Source of the DNA: Leptospira ilyithenensis
Lineage (GTDB): Bacteria; Spirochaetota; Leptospiria; Leptospirales; Leptospiraceae
Direction: 5' to 3'
Assembly: GCF_004771005.1 (NCBI RefSeq)
Contig: NZ_RQHV01000042.1
Span: forward strand, 248,001 to 312,000
Length of the DNA: 64,000 nt
The notes beneath the pieces were generated by a model, which saw only the letters and a list, made by a program, of their open reading frames with translations, searched no databases and was not told the DNA's origin. Both the position numbers and the translations under genes were made by a program. Positions 7,297-16,381 of this stretch are shown here, in pieces. How positions within the stretch are numbered: the stretch's first letter is position 1; every line of letters starts with the position of its first letter.

Positions 7297-9051
7297 ATGA
7301 AACGAACAGAGAAGGAACGCACAGCGATCCAAAATTTTTTGAAGTCGGTGGATTTATTTAAAAAACTCCCCCCCATTGTTCTTGCTCGTATCGCAAATAA
7401 TGTCCAGGAAAAACTCATCCGAAGCCACGAAGCCTTGTATTATAAAGGTGAATCTTCGGAGAGTATTTACATCGTTCGTTACGGAGAAATCCTACTGGAG
7501 AATCTATCCGATCATGGTATAGTATACATCGGTGCCGGCCAGGTTCTCGCTGAAAATTCACTTATCTCCGCCTCCAATCATTCTACCTCGGCCATTGCGG
7601 TCATAGACACATTGGTTTATGTATTAAATGGAAAACTGTTTTTGCAGCTTGCCGCACAAGAAAAAGTTTTAGCACAAAATATCATTTATATGATGGGCTC
7701 TCGTATGAGAGAACACCTGGATCGCACTCCCAAGAAAGATGTATTTTCCGGCTTACGTAGGTTATGTTGTCATGTTCCTCTGGAGCCGGAATATCATTTC
7801 GGCACCAAGATAACCGCATTTTTGGAAAACTATGGAGAGGCTACCAAAGCGCTTTCCATAGCCATTCCTGTTTCCAAATTCATCGGGATGGATCCTACTA
7901 AAATTTCAGAATACCTTACCGATATTAGGCGAAAAACTCCCTTGGTTCATCTTTACTTTGACGAAGGAGTCACCAGACAGGATTTTGCATTCTTGGTAGT
8001 GCAGTCCGACTTCCTGGTTTTTTGGGAACAGGATCCTGAAAGATTTTATAAAGAAAAAGAAGAGATTGTTAATTTCTGGAAAGGGAGGATTCGAAACTTT
8101 CAAGGAAGAGCCATTCGCCTGATGGAAGACGAAGTTGTGAAAAAAAGCTATCTTCCCAGTGATGAAAATCTAAGAACATTCTACCAAAAAGATACTCTTG
8201 CCCGCTTTCTAGTTTCCAAAACAAGAGGTTTGGCGTTAGGTGGCGGTGGAGCAAGAGCGCTCGCTCATGTGGGGTTACTGAAAGTTTTACACCGGGAAGG
8301 GATTCATTTTGATTTTATCTCGGGCGCTTCCATGGGTGCAGTGATTGCCGCATTGTATGCCAGAAAAGAACCGCCTGAAAAGATCGAAGAGCTCATCAAA
8401 ACTTTCTTCGGTGGATTGGAGAGTGCGTTCGATCCTACTTTGCCCATCGTTGCTTTTTTTAAAGGCAAACGAATGAAACGTATGTTAAAGGAAGCTTTTC
8501 TAGATCAAAGGATTGAAGAGCTTCCTTTGCCTTTCGCTACTTCGGCTGTGGATTTACAAACGGGAAAGGAACATATTTTCGATCAAGGCCCGATTACGGA
8601 AGCATTGACCAGCGCGATGAGTTTGCCCGGAGCATTTCCTCCTTATCGATTGGGGGAAAAGATTTTGGTAGATGGGGGAATGATCAATAATGTTCCTGAA
8701 AGTCTGATCCGTTCGAAAGGTGCCGATGTGGTTTTGGGTGTGAATGTATCTCCTTTGCAAGAGATGGTACCTGTAAAATTATTTGAAGATAGAAACACTA
8801 CAGAAAAAGGTTTTTTTCGTTATATTTGGGATACTTTAAAGTATCCGCCGATTTTGCAGATTATGACGCGTACAATCACTTTGGAAGGTAGGGAAATTAC
8901 TAGGTTAAAACGACCGAGAATGGATTTATTTGTACATTTCCACTTGGAAGAGTTTCAATTGTTTGATTTCGTTCGCTACCAAGAAATTATTGATAAAGGT
9001 GAGAAGGAAGCTGAGGACAATATCGTAGAGATCAAACGACTCTTCGCATAA
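7297..9051 (+). CDS. Patatin-like phospholipase with N-terminal cyclic nucleotide-binding domain
   Basis: This predicted serine lipase/lysophospholipase resembles the neuropathy target esterase group. Residues 10-135 form a cNMP-binding beta-barrel (YKGESSESIYIVRYGEI). A middle region at about 140-300 is of unknown fold. The patatin domain covers about 308-500, with oxyanion loop GGGGARALAH near 312, nucleophile elbow GASMG near 344, and catalytic Asp in DGGMINNVPE near 458. All Ser-Asp dyad elements are present. The cNMP barrel lacks a clear GE...R phosphate-binding cassette, so ligand binding is doubtful. The start has AGAGGA at good spacing, 15 bases after the MATE gene. Confidence 0.9.
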   Translation: MKRTEKERTAIQNFLKSVDLFKKLPPIVLARIANNVQEKLIRSHEALYYKGESSESIYIVRYGEILLENLSDHGIVYIGAGQVLAENSLISASNHSTSAIAVIDTLVYVLNGKLFLQLAAQEKVLAQNIIYMMGSRMREHLDRTPKKDVFSGLRRLCCHVPLEPEYHFGTKITAFLENYGEATKALSIAIPVSKFIGMDPTKISEYLTDIRRKTPLVHLYFDEGVTRQDFAFLVVQSDFLVFWEQDPERFYKEKEEIVNFWKGRIRNFQGRAIRLMEDEVVKKSYLPSDENLRTFYQKDTLARFLVSKTRGLALGGGGARALAHVGLLKVLHREGIHFDFISGASMGAVIAALYARKEPPEKIEELIKTFFGGLESAFDPTLPIVAFFKGKRMKRMLKEAFLDQRIEELPLPFATSAVDLQTGKEHIFDQGPITEALTSAMSLPGAFPPYRLGEKILVDGGMINNVPESLIRSKGADVVLGVNVSPLQEMVPVKLFEDRNTTEKGFFRYIWDTLKYPPILQIMTRTITLEGREITRLKRPRMDLFVHFHLEEFQLFDFVRYQEIIDKGEKEAEDNIVEIKRLFA

Positions 9052-9086
9052 AATAAAATCAGTGGTTTCTTTCTCTAGATATATCT

Positions 9087-12000
9087 ATGGGCGTTCTAGA
9101 GAAATTTTTTCTTTTCGAAACAAACCAAGTTGTGTTCGTAGAAGGGAGCTATAATTATTGGCTCGTTTCTCTTTCCGTTTTTATAGCCATCGTCGCTTCC
9201 TGTATATCTTTGTACGTACTGAATCAAATTTCTTTGGTTCATATCAAATCTTCCCGATACCTACTTTTAATAACTGCTAGTTTGGCATTGGGGAGTGCGG
9301 TTTGGTCTATGCATTTCATCGGGATGTTGTCTTTCGATCTATGCACAAAAGTGGATTATAACGAGGTTTGGACGATTTTGTCCATATTGCCGAGTTTTGT
9401 TGCATCTTCTTTTGCACTTTCATATATAAGCAAAGATAAAATCTCTTTCAAGGAACTTGCATTAGGTGGTACGATTGTGGGTTCCGGAATCGGAGCTATG
9501 CATTATATGGGTATGGCAGCGATGGATATGAGTCCAAAGTTGCTTTACGATCCGTATCTGTTTTTATTATCTTTGGTAGTTGCCATTACTCTTGCTATCC
9601 TTGCGCTTTATATTCGTTTCGGTTTGAAAGATATAAGGTTCCAACTAAGTGACCCGGTTGTGATTTTGATCAGCGGGATTGTTATGGGAATTGCCATTTC
9701 GGGCATGCATTATACCGGTATGGCAGCCGCACGTTTTGTTTCGCCGAAAGGTCAGCTCATTCAAAGCCATGAATCCGATCAGTTTTTCTTGGCAATCAGC
9801 GTTAGTATCGGTATTCTTCTCTTTATCGGATCGGTTGTTCTTACAAATATATTCATCCGGTACAAAGACTTAGTTCAAAATCTGCAAACCAGCGAATCCA
9901 GATTACGCGCAATCATCGAGACCGCGCCAGACGCCGTAGTGATGATCAATACCAAAGGTGTGATCCAAGAATTCAATGAATCCGCAGAAAAGATGTTCGG
10001 TTGGAATTCAAACGAAGTTATCGGTCAAAAAATCAATATGTTAATGCCTAACCCGCATCAAACGGAGTATGACAATTATCTCTTCAATTATTTAACAACA
10101 GGAGATGCAAAAATAATCGGTACGGGTAGAGAAGCACATGGAATCAAGAAAGACGGTTCTTTGTTTCCGATCCGACTGGCAATCGGGCATACGAAGCTTC
10201 CTCAGGATGATTTATTCGTCGGATTTATCAGTGATATTACGGAGCGAAAACTCATTGAAGACGCACTCAAACAAAATGAAGAAAGATTGAGATCGTTTAT
10301 TGAAAATATTCCAGGAGTAGCTTATCGTTGTTTGGTGGATGAGGATTGGACGACTATTTTCATGAGTGACGCCATTGAAACACTCGCAGGTTACCACGCA
10401 TCCGATTTTTTGCAGCCGAACCGTATCAGGGCTTTCTCGGATATTATGCATCCTGACGATAAAGGTCATGTGGCGAATATGATTCAGAATGCAATCTATA
10501 CAAAAGATACGTTTGTATTGAATTACAGAATCATACATAAAAACGGGAATATTCGTTGGGTTTTGGATTACGGAGGAGTTATTTTAGACGACCAAGGAAA
10601 TATTAAATGTTTGGATGGAGTCATTTTAGACAATACGGATCGCAAAATTATTGAAGAGGCTTTGATTGATTCAAAGGAAAAAGCAGAGATGGCTTCGATG
10701 ATCAAGACCACATTTCTTGCGAATATGAGTCATGAAATCCGAACACCAATGAACGCTATCATTGGTTTTACCGAGGTGTTATTATCCGGCGAATTATTGG
10801 ACCAACAAAAAAAACATTTGGATACGGTTCGCAATTCCGCAAAGTCTTTGTTAAGACTTCTGAATGATATTCTGAATTCCGCAAAACTTGAGAAAGGTGC
10901 CGTTGAATTGGAAGAGATTGATTTCTCTTTGATTCGTTTGATCGATCAGATCAAATCGGTAATAAGTATTGAAGCAAAAAACAAAGGCTTGGAGTTTATC
11001 ATCAATTTCGATCCGAAGTTGGGTGAGTTTTATAAAGGGGATTCTCTTCGCATCAGACAAATTATTACCAATCTACTGGGCAATGCGATTAAGTTCACGG
11101 ACAAAGGTTTTGTCAAACTAAGCGTATTATTGGATGGAGAGGTTTTACATTTTTTAATCAGAGATTCCGGTATCGGTATTTCCAAAGACAGATTGGAAAA
11201 GATTTTCGATCCTTTCACACAAGCAGATGTTTCGATGAGTAGAAAATATGGTGGAACGGGACTCGGTACAACAATCTCCAAACAATTGGTGGAGTTGATG
11301 CATGGAAGAATTTGGGTGGAAAGCGAGTTAGGTGTCGGAAGTATTTTCCATTTCACATTGCCTTTGACAAAAGGGAATGTGGTTCACGACAAACCTGACA
11401 TTGAAAAATTCAAACTTCCTCGTTTGAAAGTACTAATTGTCGACGATCTTTACCAGAATGTCGAATTGATCAGTTTGATATTGTCGTCTAACAAACATAC
11501 TGTTGGCGTTGCAAGAAACGGAAAAGAAGCAGTAAAAATCTATCTGAGTTCTGAATTTGATTTGATATTAATGGACATTCAAATGCCCGAGATGGACGGT
11601 TTGGAAGCGACTCAGAAGATCAGAGAATATGAAAAAACAAATTCTTTGGAACGGGTTCCCATCATTGCTTTATCAGCAAGCGTATTCGAAGAAGATAAAA
11701 TTTCAGCTAAAAATGCTGGTATGGACGGATTTGTCACCAAACCGATAGAAACGGAAATCTTATTTCGGGAAATTGCAAGAACATTAAATTTGAATTTGGA
11801 GGTTATTTCGGAAAAAGAAGAACAGCCAAATTCCGCAGCTGAAGAATATTTTCAATTCCAACGGGGTATTAAATTGTTCGGATCGGAATCAAAATATTTG
11901 AAAATGTTAGAAGGTTATTTTGAAGATTATAAATCGGAAATCAATTCTAGCGTTTCCCTATATACCAACAAACAAGAATTAACTTCCTTGCTGCACAAAT

Positions 12001-12431
12001 TAAAAGGGGTTTCTTCAAATTTAGGAATTTCAAAAATCATGAATTCTTTAACAAATTTGGAGAAAAAACTTATAACCGATGAAATACAATTGGAAGATTT
12101 GAATCATCTTATTAAAGAATTCGATGATTCGTTTTTAAATTTTACCGAACACGCCAAATATCAATCAGATACGAAGATAAATTACGAAAACAAATCGGAT
12201 AAAGTCCTTTCGGAAGGAGAACATAGGTTATTTTTAGAAGCTTTGGAAGCAAACATTTTCTCTTTGGCAAGGGGATCTATCAGTGAAAGACAATGGAACG
12301 ATTTGATCGGATTGATTTCGAAAACCAAACATTACGACTCGATTCAGTATTTGGAAGAAAGAATTTCTCAATTTGATTTTGAATCAACTATCAGTGAATT
12401 AAATTCCATTAAAGAAATCTACTTAGGGTAA
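9087..12431 (+). CDS. MHYT-domain hybrid sensor histidine kinase
   Basis: This 1114-residue membrane kinase has, in order, an N-terminal MHYT sensor of about seven helices (residues 20-255) with three motifs: MHFIGM near 75, MHYMGM near 138 and MHYTGM near 207. Two PAS domains follow (about 270-395 and 400-525). The HisKA domain has the phospho-acceptor in MSHEIRTP near 547, and HATPase_c carries DSGIGIS and GGTGLGT. A receiver domain begins LIVDD near 785, with the phospho-Asp in LMDIQMPEMDG near 827. An Hpt-like helical domain has LHKLKG near 969, and an extra tail follows. MHYT is proposed to sense O2, CO or NO through a bound metal. The HD-GYP regulator starts 4 bases later and is the likely partner. 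Confidence 0.92.
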   Translation: MGVLEKFFLFETNQVVFVEGSYNYWLVSLSVFIAIVASCISLYVLNQISLVHIKSSRYLLLITASLALGSAVWSMHFIGMLSFDLCTKVDYNEVWTILSILPSFVASSFALSYISKDKISFKELALGGTIVGSGIGAMHYMGMAAMDMSPKLLYDPYLFLLSLVVAITLAILALYIRFGLKDIRFQLSDPVVILISGIVMGIAISGMHYTGMAAARFVSPKGQLIQSHESDQFFLAISVSIGILLFIGSVVLTNIFIRYKDLVQNLQTSESRLRAIIETAPDAVVMINTKGVIQEFNESAEKMFGWNSNEVIGQKINMLMPNPHQTEYDNYLFNYLTTGDAKIIGTGREAHGIKKDGSLFPIRLAIGHTKLPQDDLFVGFISDITERKLIEDALKQNEERLRSFIENIPGVAYRCLVDEDWTTIFMSDAIETLAGYHASDFLQPNRIRAFSDIMHPDDKGHVANMIQNAIYTKDTFVLNYRIIHKNGNIRWVLDYGGVILDDQGNIKCLDGVILDNTDRKIIEEALIDSKEKAEMASMIKTTFLANMSHEIRTPMNAIIGFTEVLLSGELLDQQKKHLDTVRNSAKSLLRLLNDILNSAKLEKGAVELEEIDFSLIRLIDQIKSVISIEAKNKGLEFIINFDPKLGEFYKGDSLRIRQIITNLLGNAIKFTDKGFVKLSVLLDGEVLHFLIRDSGIGISKDRLEKIFDPFTQADVSMSRKYGGTGLGTTISKQLVELMHGRIWVESELGVGSIFHFTLPLTKGNVVHDKPDIEKFKLPRLKVLIVDDLYQNVELISLILSSNKHTVGVARNGKEAVKIYLSSEFDLILMDIQMPEMDGLEATQKIREYEKTNSLERVPIIALSASVFEEDKISAKNAGMDGFVTKPIETEILFREIARTLNLNLEVISEKEEQPNSAAEEYFQFQRGIKLFGSESKYLKMLEGYFEDYKSEINSSVSLYTNKQELTSLLHKLKGVSSNLGISKIMNSLTNLEKKLITDEIQLEDLNHLIKEFDDSFLNFTEHAKYQSDTKINYENKSDKVLSEGEHRLFLEALEANIFSLARGSISERQWNDLIGLISKTKHYDSIQYLEERISQFDFESTISELNSIKEIYLG

Positions 12432-12435
12432 AGCA

Positions 12436-13452
12436 ATGAAAGAAAAATCGCAGAATCATTCCGTTCCGAAAGTATTAATTGTCGATGATGAACCTGCCAA
12501 CTTACAGGTATTAAAACAAATTCTTCAAGATGAATATGAATTATTGTTTGCAAAAGACGGAGCCAGGGCGATTGAGCTGGCTCTTCAGGAAGAGCCCGAT
12601 CTTATCTTGCTTGATGTGATGATGCCTGATTTGACAGGTCATGAAGTTTGCAAAACTTTAAAATCAAAACTTGTTACCAAATCAATTCCTATTATCTTCG
12701 TGACTGCCATGTCGGAAGTAGAAGACGAAGAAATCGGATTTAATTTAGGCGCAGTGGATTATATTACCAAGCCGGTCAGTCCACCGATTGTAAAAGCAAG
12801 AGTTAGGACTCATTTATCGCTTGTGGATATCAATGAAGTGAAAGCGACCCGTCTGCAAATTGTCCAAAGATTGGGAATGGCGTCGGAATATAAAGACAAT
12901 GAAACAGGAATGCACGTCATCCGTATGAGTCATTATTCACAGGTTCTTGCGTTAGCATTTGGTTATACGGCAGAGGCCGCCGAAGATATATTAAACGCCG
13001 CTCCCATGCACGATGTGGGAAAAATAGGCATTCCCGATAATATCATTCAAAAACCGGGAAGGCTTTCTCCGGAAGAATGGGAAGTTATGAAAAAACATCC
13101 TGAAATCGGTGCAGAGATTATCGGAGATCATAAATCAAGTATTCTTAAACTTGCTAGAACGATTGCACTCACTCACCACGAAAAATTCGACGGAACGGGT
13201 TACCCTTACTGTTTAAAGGGAGAAAAAATCCCGCTAGAGGGAAGAATCATTGCAGTAGCCGATGTATTTGATGCTTTAACAACGGTTCGACCATATAAAA
13301 AGGCCTGGGAAATTCCGGATGCTATTGGCTTTTTACGAAAGGAATCCGGAACTCATTTTGATCCGGAATTGACCGAACTTTTTATCAAGGTGATGCCTGA
13401 GATTTTGGAAATTCGAAATAAATGGCCCGAAGAGATGACAAGTTTATCTTAA
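12436..13452 (+). CDS. HD-GYP response regulator (c-di-GMP phosphodiesterase type)
   Basis: This cytoplasmic two-domain output protein has 338 residues. The receiver occupies about residues 10-130, with VDDEP and phospho-Asp in LLDVMMPD near 57. The HD-GYP hydrolase domain follows, with HDVGKIGIPD near 192 and HHEKFDGTGYP near 246-256, so the metal ligands and GYP-type motif are intact. HD-GYP domains degrade cyclic di-GMP to GMP or pGpG. AGGG lies about 10 bases before the ATG, and only 4 bases separate it from the hybrid kinase. Kinase-to-regulator phosphotransfer through the kinase's own receiver and Hpt-like domain is a reasonable inference. Confidence 0.92.
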   Translation: MKEKSQNHSVPKVLIVDDEPANLQVLKQILQDEYELLFAKDGARAIELALQEEPDLILLDVMMPDLTGHEVCKTLKSKLVTKSIPIIFVTAMSEVEDEEIGFNLGAVDYITKPVSPPIVKARVRTHLSLVDINEVKATRLQIVQRLGMASEYKDNETGMHVIRMSHYSQVLALAFGYTAEAAEDILNAAPMHDVGKIGIPDNIIQKPGRLSPEEWEVMKKHPEIGAEIIGDHKSSILKLARTIALTHHEKFDGTGYPYCLKGEKIPLEGRIIAVADVFDALTTVRPYKKAWEIPDAIGFLRKESGTHFDPELTELFIKVMPEILEIRNKWPEEMTSLS

Positions 13453-13493
13453 TCGATCTTTCATTCCTGTTTTGGATTTTATCCGTAAACAAC

Positions 13494-13631
13494 TCAAAGT
13501 TTTTTGCCCCTGCCTCCGCGCCCCTCTTCCATTTTCGTTCCAAATAATAACAGATGGTCTTTTGAATAGTAGCGTTGGACTATTACAAATCCGGGCAGGA
13601 TCGCCACTACCAAAAGACCGAATGTAATCAT
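13494..13631 (-). CDS. Small membrane protein, 45 residues, coupled to SPFH gene
   Basis: This short gene was found by reading past the SPFH stop. Its ATG overlaps that stop by 4 bases (ATGA at 13628-13631), giving 45 codons then TGA. The product begins MITFGLLVVAILPGFVIVQR, a single hydrophobic helix of about 18 residues, followed by a basic, Gly/Arg-rich tail ending in RGKKL. The overlap, the membrane helix and the operon position support a real gene. An overlapping 73-codon minus-strand frame over the same bases (13444-13665) has no such features. Function is unknown; it may be a membrane anchor or partner of the SPFH protein. Confidence 0.6.
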   Translation of the reverse strand: MITFGLLVVAILPGFVIVQRYYSKDHLLLFGTKMEEGRGGRGKKL

Positions 13632-14626
13632 ATTGATGAAAGGATTTCCTTCTTTTTGGTTTCAAATTCCTCGGCAGAAATCAGCCCCTGATCCAATAAA
13701 CCTTTTAACTTTGCAATTCGGACAGCAGGATCGTTTGCTGCCGGAGCTGACTGACCTTGGTTTTGCGAGTTTTGGTTCATCATATTTCCCATCATCTGGC
13801 CCATATTCATCCCCATGCCCATTCCCATACCAGCGCCCATTGCACCGCCAGCCTGGCCTTGATTTTCCGCAGAAGCCTGACCGATATCGAACATTTTTTT
13901 CTGCTGATATTTATCACCTAACATGTCAATTTCGAATTTGTCTGTAATGATTTTTTGAATTCTTTGATAATTCGGATCTTGTTGATCAAAATTGACGGAA
14001 GATACGTTGAATTCCGTAAGTTCGATTCCGTATTTTTCGAATTCGGGAGAAAGTTTTACTCGTCCCGCTGTGGAACTTTCATCCCGGTACTTATTGATCT
14101 CCACAACGGAAGTGTTGTTGTTTAAAATGACTTCCGAAATAAAATCACCGATGCTACGAACGATATTCGGCTTTAGGAATTCATCAATTGCTTCGTTTGT
14201 AGTTCGATTCCCGGCTTTGACCACATTGATTAAAAAAGGTTTGGAATCCTTGATCCTGAATTTGTAGTCTCCAAATGCCCGTATGTTTAAAACGATTTTA
14301 TACTTCGGGTCTTCCAAAGGAATGGGGGTGTTTGTTCCCCATTTCATTGCAAAAATACCTTTGTTAATATAATATACTTCTGCTGTGAATGGAGTTTTTC
14401 CTCCGAAAGGAAGATTGACCAAAGCTTCAAGTATAGGTATATTCCCTGTTTTTAAAGTATGTGTTCCGGAGCCGAATGTATCGAGCGCCTTTCCTTCTTT
14501 AAAAAATACCGCTTCCAATCCTTCGTCTACGATCAATTGTCCCGCAGTACTGATTTCATCCGAGGGGTATTTCCAAACGATTTCATTTGGTTTTCCTTCA
14601 AATTTTATCCTATCTATCAATGCCAT
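13628..14626 (-). CDS. SPFH-domain protein with C-terminal SHOCT motif (YdjI-like)
   Basis: The 332-residue protein is of the stomatin/prohibitin-like YdjI type. It starts MALIDRIKFEGKPNEIVWK and has the SPFH core to about residue 220. A Gly/Met/Gln-rich linker (MGAGMGMGMGM) follows, then a SHOCT segment at the end (LKGLLDQGLISAEEFETKK). YdjI-like proteins occur with PspA-like and zinc-ribbon proteins in membrane-stress loci, as in the Bacillus ydjFGHI cluster. The ATG at 14626 has AAGGA about 8 bases upstream. An open frame extends further to 14755 but would overlap the preceding gene by over 100 bases, so I reject that start. It is third in a four-gene operon. Confidence 0.85.
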   Translation of the reverse strand: MALIDRIKFEGKPNEIVWKYPSDEISTAGQLIVDEGLEAVFFKEGKALDTFGSGTHTLKTGNIPILEALVNLPFGGKTPFTAEVYYINKGIFAMKWGTNTPIPLEDPKYKIVLNIRAFGDYKFRIKDSKPFLINVVKAGNRTTNEAIDEFLKPNIVRSIGDFISEVILNNNTSVVEINKYRDESSTAGRVKLSPEFEKYGIELTEFNVSSVNFDQQDPNYQRIQKIITDKFEIDMLGDKYQQKKMFDIGQASAENQGQAGGAMGAGMGMGMGMNMGQMMGNMMNQNSQNQGQSAPAANDPAVRIAKLKGLLDQGLISAEEFETKKKEILSSI

Positions 14627-14649
14627 GTTATTTTCCTTATTAGTTGGTA

Positions 14650-15180
14650 TTATTTCTTTAGAAAAATGTTGTTTCTTGCTTCGAATTCTTTTTCGATTCC
14701 TTCGATGGAAGTAACTACATTTTGAATCGCCGATTCGGGGTTTTCGGAAAACCATGTGGAAAGTTTCTGCGTAACGTCCAATTCCAATTGTCCTAATTTT
14801 TCCAAAATTCCAAAATCATGTTTTAATAAAGATTCCAATTCAGCAGTGGTTGCCTTGAATCCGCTTCCCAATCCGTTCAATCCGAAACCTGCGGATGAAA
14901 TTTTCATTAACACCCGTTCTAAGGTATTCAGAGCAGGTGTTGTTTTACCGATGTTTTGGATTTGCGCCTTTACTACAAAAGCCTCTTCCAGTTTGCGAAA
15001 AGATTCTTTGAAGCTGGAAAGTTTACCTGTGATTTCTTTTCTAACCAATTCGTTTGTTTTATCGAATTCCTGATTGGCAAATGCTTCCGCGAATAGGGAA
15101 GTCTCTTTTAAAAATTTACGAACGGGTCCTTCTTCCGATTGGAAACGTTCGAGCGTTGATTGTAACCATGCTTGGTCCAT
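14650..15180 (-). CDS. Hypothetical helical protein in SPFH/zinc-ribbon operon
   Basis: This 176-residue protein seems to be mostly alpha-helical and charged, with heptad-like stretches (for example at about residues 25-70 and 125-170) and no signal peptide or membrane helix. I do not recognise a named family. Its position between a zinc-ribbon membrane protein and a YdjI-like SPFH protein matches where PspA/YdjF-type coiled-coil proteins sit in other genomes. However, the sequence does not show clear PspA motifs, so this is analogy only. It starts 3 bases after the zinc-ribbon gene and ends 23 bases before the SPFH start. Confidence 0.7.
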   Translation of the reverse strand: MDQAWLQSTLERFQSEEGPVRKFLKETSLFAEAFANQEFDKTNELVRKEITGKLSSFKESFRKLEEAFVVKAQIQNIGKTTPALNTLERVLMKISSAGFGLNGLGSGFKATTAELESLLKHDFGILEKLGQLELDVTQKLSTWFSENPESAIQNVVTSIEGIEKEFEARNNIFLKK

Positions 15181-15183
15181 AAC

Positions 15184-16296
15184 TTAGTACTCCTGAATTG
15201 ATTCCGATTCCACGATGGAATCGCATGTTATATAATTAAAAATGACGCTCTTGTCCGACTGGTATAATGTTTTAGGATTGTACTGTTTCCATTTTGCCTG
15301 ATCAAGATCGCAATCGTGTTTTTCTCCTTTGGTTTCACCCGAATCTTCTTCAAAATGAACTACATAAGATTCTTTTTTTGCACCTAACCTTTCACAGCCG
15401 ATAGAACCGGAACAGGACTGGTACTGAGGGTTCGGCCAATAAGGGTCTTCAGTGACACCGATTCCTTTTGCAGTCGAGGCTCTTTCAAATGCCCATTTGT
15501 CTATAGTATAATAACATCTACTATCATAGACAGGTTCGCTTCTGTATTTGGTCGAACAGCTTTCGCTTTCCGAATATGTTCCGTCTCCCTTATCAGAACG
15601 GACTGTATGGCATTCCTGTCCATCGGCAACCTGTCTATGGCTACGTACTTCGGAACGTCGACTAACACTGTACGCATTACTCGGCATTGAGTCGCACCAG
15701 GAAGAATCCGAAACAGGTTTGAACCTTTCTATGTCGATCGAACGCGACCACTCATGTTTGGCAACTTTCAAGGTTACCCTTTCGGTCCAAAGAACTCCCA
15801 CGCAAATAAATCCTATTGTTCCGAATAGGATGCTGCCCAACATCCATAGAACCCATTTCGGAGTTTTAGGATGCGGTTTGATGAACTTTGAATCTTTAAA
15901 AGCAAGATCTTCCTTTGCAGGCGGAGGAGTTCCACCTTCGCTTAAAATTTTCTGATTTTCAAGATCTTGTTTGGCTGCTTGAACATTGTCTTCAACACCA
16001 ACACCTTGGTCTGCACGACGTGCAACATCCTTTGCTCCTTCGAGAGAGCCTCCGCAATTTCCGCAGAAAACTGCTTTTGCACCGTTGGGTGTGCTGCAAA
16101 AGGTACAAACCTTATCAGCTCCGAAATATACATGATCTTGGACTGCAACTTTTTCAGAATCCGAAGGAAAATATCTTCGAGCGGGATCTTGTGTAGCACC
16201 GCAATTAGGGCAATGCCTATGTGTTTTCCCCAAAAGTTTTTTAGAACTGCAAAACTCGCAATCCCAAAGCATCTCATAAATTTTTTCTTCAGCCAT
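15184..16296 (-). CDS. Double zinc-ribbon membrane protein (YdjG-like context)
   Basis: The protein has 370 residues from the ATG at 16296 (MAEEKIYEMLWDCEFC). Two N-terminal zinc ribbons are visible: CEFC...CPNC within residues 14-34 and CTFC...CGNC at about 67-85. A polar linker follows, then one membrane helix near residue 150 (WVLWMLGSILFGTIGFICVG) and a Cys-rich exported domain of about 200 residues. That domain contains scattered cysteines that could form disulfides. It heads the minus-strand operon with the helical, SPFH and 45-residue proteins. An upstream in-frame ATG at 16317 adds 7 residues; neither start has a strong Shine-Dalgarno. Confidence 0.8.
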   Translation of the reverse strand: MAEEKIYEMLWDCEFCSSKKLLGKTHRHCPNCGATQDPARRYFPSDSEKVAVQDHVYFGADKVCTFCSTPNGAKAVFCGNCGGSLEGAKDVARRADQGVGVEDNVQAAKQDLENQKILSEGGTPPPAKEDLAFKDSKFIKPHPKTPKWVLWMLGSILFGTIGFICVGVLWTERVTLKVAKHEWSRSIDIERFKPVSDSSWCDSMPSNAYSVSRRSEVRSHRQVADGQECHTVRSDKGDGTYSESESCSTKYRSEPVYDSRCYYTIDKWAFERASTAKGIGVTEDPYWPNPQYQSCSGSIGCERLGAKKESYVVHFEEDSGETKGEKHDCDLDQAKWKQYNPKTLYQSDKSVIFNYITCDSIVESESIQEY

Positions 16297-16381
16297 CGCC
16301 AATGCTTTATGATGCAAAAATAATGTTTTGCAAGAAAAATATTTTATTTCCCGTCTCTCTCTTGATAGGTAGAATCATCCT

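Noticed and set aside
13444..13665. 73-codon minus-strand frame after the HD-GYP gene
   Set aside because: It is basic and low in hydrophobic pattern, overlaps the SPFH gene end and hides the 45-residue frame that has an ATGA overlap and a membrane helix.
14627..14755. Upstream extension of the SPFH gene
   Set aside because: It overlaps the preceding helical-protein gene in another frame, while the ATG at 14626 has AAGGA and matches the family start.
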